NCBI GenBank assembly: GCA_034433695.1
Contig: DAOUAK010000156.1
Location: 1 to 12,778 of the forward strand
Direction: 5' to 3'
Origin: JASFBA01 sp034433695
GTDB taxonomy: Bacteria; Chloroflexota; Chloroflexia; DTKN01
Length of the DNA: 12,778 bases
Every line of letters starts with the position of its first letter. The stretch's first letter is position 1. Shown here piece after piece: positions 12,017 through 12,778 of this stretch. The notes beneath the pieces were generated by a model that was given only the letters and a program-made list of their open reading frames with translations, made no database searches and was not told where the DNA came from. Made by a program: the position numbers and the translations under genes.

Positions 12017-12778
12017 TCACTTTTGCCCCATGACGGCGATTATGTCCCCCCCATTGACCGGAACAATCCATCGTTCTAACCCGCTTTTCCGCAGCAGTTG
12101 ACCGAGGGAGCGGCGCAGGCGGTCGGGGAGCGGCCGGCCCACCCAGTCCAGGAGCAGGTGCCGCAACGTCATCCAGCGGGTCGGGCGGTAGCACTCCAGC
12201 ACCCGGAAGCCCCTCCTCTGAAGTAACGCGGCCAGTGTCCGAGGGGAAAAGAAGGTCAGATGATCGGGGACAAAGTGGCGGTGATGTTGGCGCAGGAGGT
12301 GCACACTCCAGGTGGCGATGTTGGGCACCTCGATCAAGACAACGCCGCCCGGCTTGAGCATACGGTGCAGCCGTTCCAGGTCGCCGGCCGGGTCGGGGAG
12401 ATGTTCAAAGACCTGAAAGGCGGTGACCGCGTCAAAGAATGCGGGCGGGAAGGTATCCTCGCGGAGGACGTCGGTGACCACCGTTGCGCCGGTGTGGGCG
12501 CGGGCGTAGAGGGCGTGGCCGGCCAGCGGTTCTACGCCGTACGGTTCCCAGCCGTGCTCGCGGGCCAGGGCCAAAAAGTGCCCCCAGCCGCAGCCCAGGT
12601 CGAGAAGTCGTCCGGGCGGGGGGCGGTGCCGTTCCAGCCGTCGCAGGGCATTTTCGGCGTTGCGGCGGATGGCCGGCCACTCGGCCTCGCGCTCGGGCAG
12701 GTGGCGCAGTTCCCAGCAACCGGCCAGAGCCTCCAGGTTACAACCGGTGAGGAGGTCCGCCCGTCCTTGCGGCACCGC
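12017..12778 (-). CDS. Class I SAM-dependent methyltransferase (Methyltransf_23-like; N-terminus probably beyond right edge)
   Basis: At least 253 codons. Motif I 'LLDLGCGWGHFLALARE' lies about 57 residues from the GTG at 12773-12775, followed by 'GVEPLAGHALYAR', 'FDAVTAFQVFEHLPDPAGDLERLHRMLKPGGVVLIEVPNIATW' and 'DHLTFFSPRTLAALLQRRGF'. This is the standard layout of UbiG-like methyltransferases in polysaccharide clusters. The frame is open to the window edge, and many relatives have an N-terminal Zn-ribbon and 'NPRP' segment before this region, so the real start is probably outside; GTG 12775 is the only start codon seen near the edge. The role is probably methylation of a sugar or lipid-linked precursor (inference). 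It is convergent with hepT-2, 94 bp away. Four GGCCGGCC sites lie in or just beside it. Confidence 0.82.
   Translation of the reverse strand, partial: AVPQGRADLLTGCNLEALAGCWELRHLPEREAEWPAIRRNAENALRRLERHRPPPGRLLDLGCGWGHFLALAREHGWEPYGVEPLAGHALYARAHTGATVVTDVLREDTFPPAFFDAVTAFQVFEHLPDPAGDLERLHRMLKPGGVVLIEVPNIATWSVHLLRQHHRHFVPDHLTFFSPRTLAALLQRRGFRVLECYRPTRWMTLRHLLLDWVGRPLPDRLRRSLGQLLRKSGLERWIVPVNGGDIIAVMGQK

Overview
This is a bacterial chromosomal window with high GC (about 60% by eye), densely coded. The mix of genes (membrane GT39-type glycosyltransferases, a PF14907-like nucleotidyltransferase and several MNT/HEPN, HicBA and PIN-type toxin-antitoxin genes) resembles accessory regions of Chloroflexota such as Anaerolineae. 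That placement is an inference, because the window holds no rRNA or universal marker gene.

Two gene sets are interleaved. The minus strand carries a cell-surface glycan locus, read right to left: a SAM methyltransferase at the right edge, a membrane GT2 glycosyltransferase, a second SAM methyltransferase, a GT39-type membrane protein translationally coupled to it, a GmhA-like SIS isomerase, a WecB-type UDP-GlcNAc 2-epimerase, a second GT39-type membrane protein, a PF14907-type nucleotidyltransferase and the start of a GT4 glycosyltransferase at the left edge. Together these suggest making sugar nucleotides (WecB, SIS protein), moving sugars at the membrane (GT2, GT39, GT4) and decorating the product (methyltransferases).

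Toxin-antitoxin genes or their remains occupy the junctions between glycan genes, mostly on the opposite (plus) strand. From left to right they are a 5'-truncated HEPN gene (1571-1831), an intact minus-strand hicBA pair with its own promoter (3938-4424), a vapC/PIN remnant that is truncated and frameshifted (about 8408-8790), and two different intact mntA-hepT modules in tandem (10150-11922) behind a strong consensus promoter.

Three structural features stand out. First, a plant-telomere-like heptamer array (six GGGTTTA, then five GGGCTTA) at 263-342 supplies the stop codon of the PF14907-like gene and forms the leader of the GT4 gene. Second, the last 490 bp of wecB are present twice at about 97% identity, with hicBA between the copies, so recombination between them could excise a 1,093-bp unit and leave wecB whole. 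Third, the palindrome GGCCGGCC occurs 15 times in the window, with a long gap over the GT39/hicBA region, much as HIP1 behaves in cyanobacteria. No tRNA, rRNA, CRISPR array, transposase or integrase was seen, and no stretch over 300 bp lacks a gene or gene remnant.
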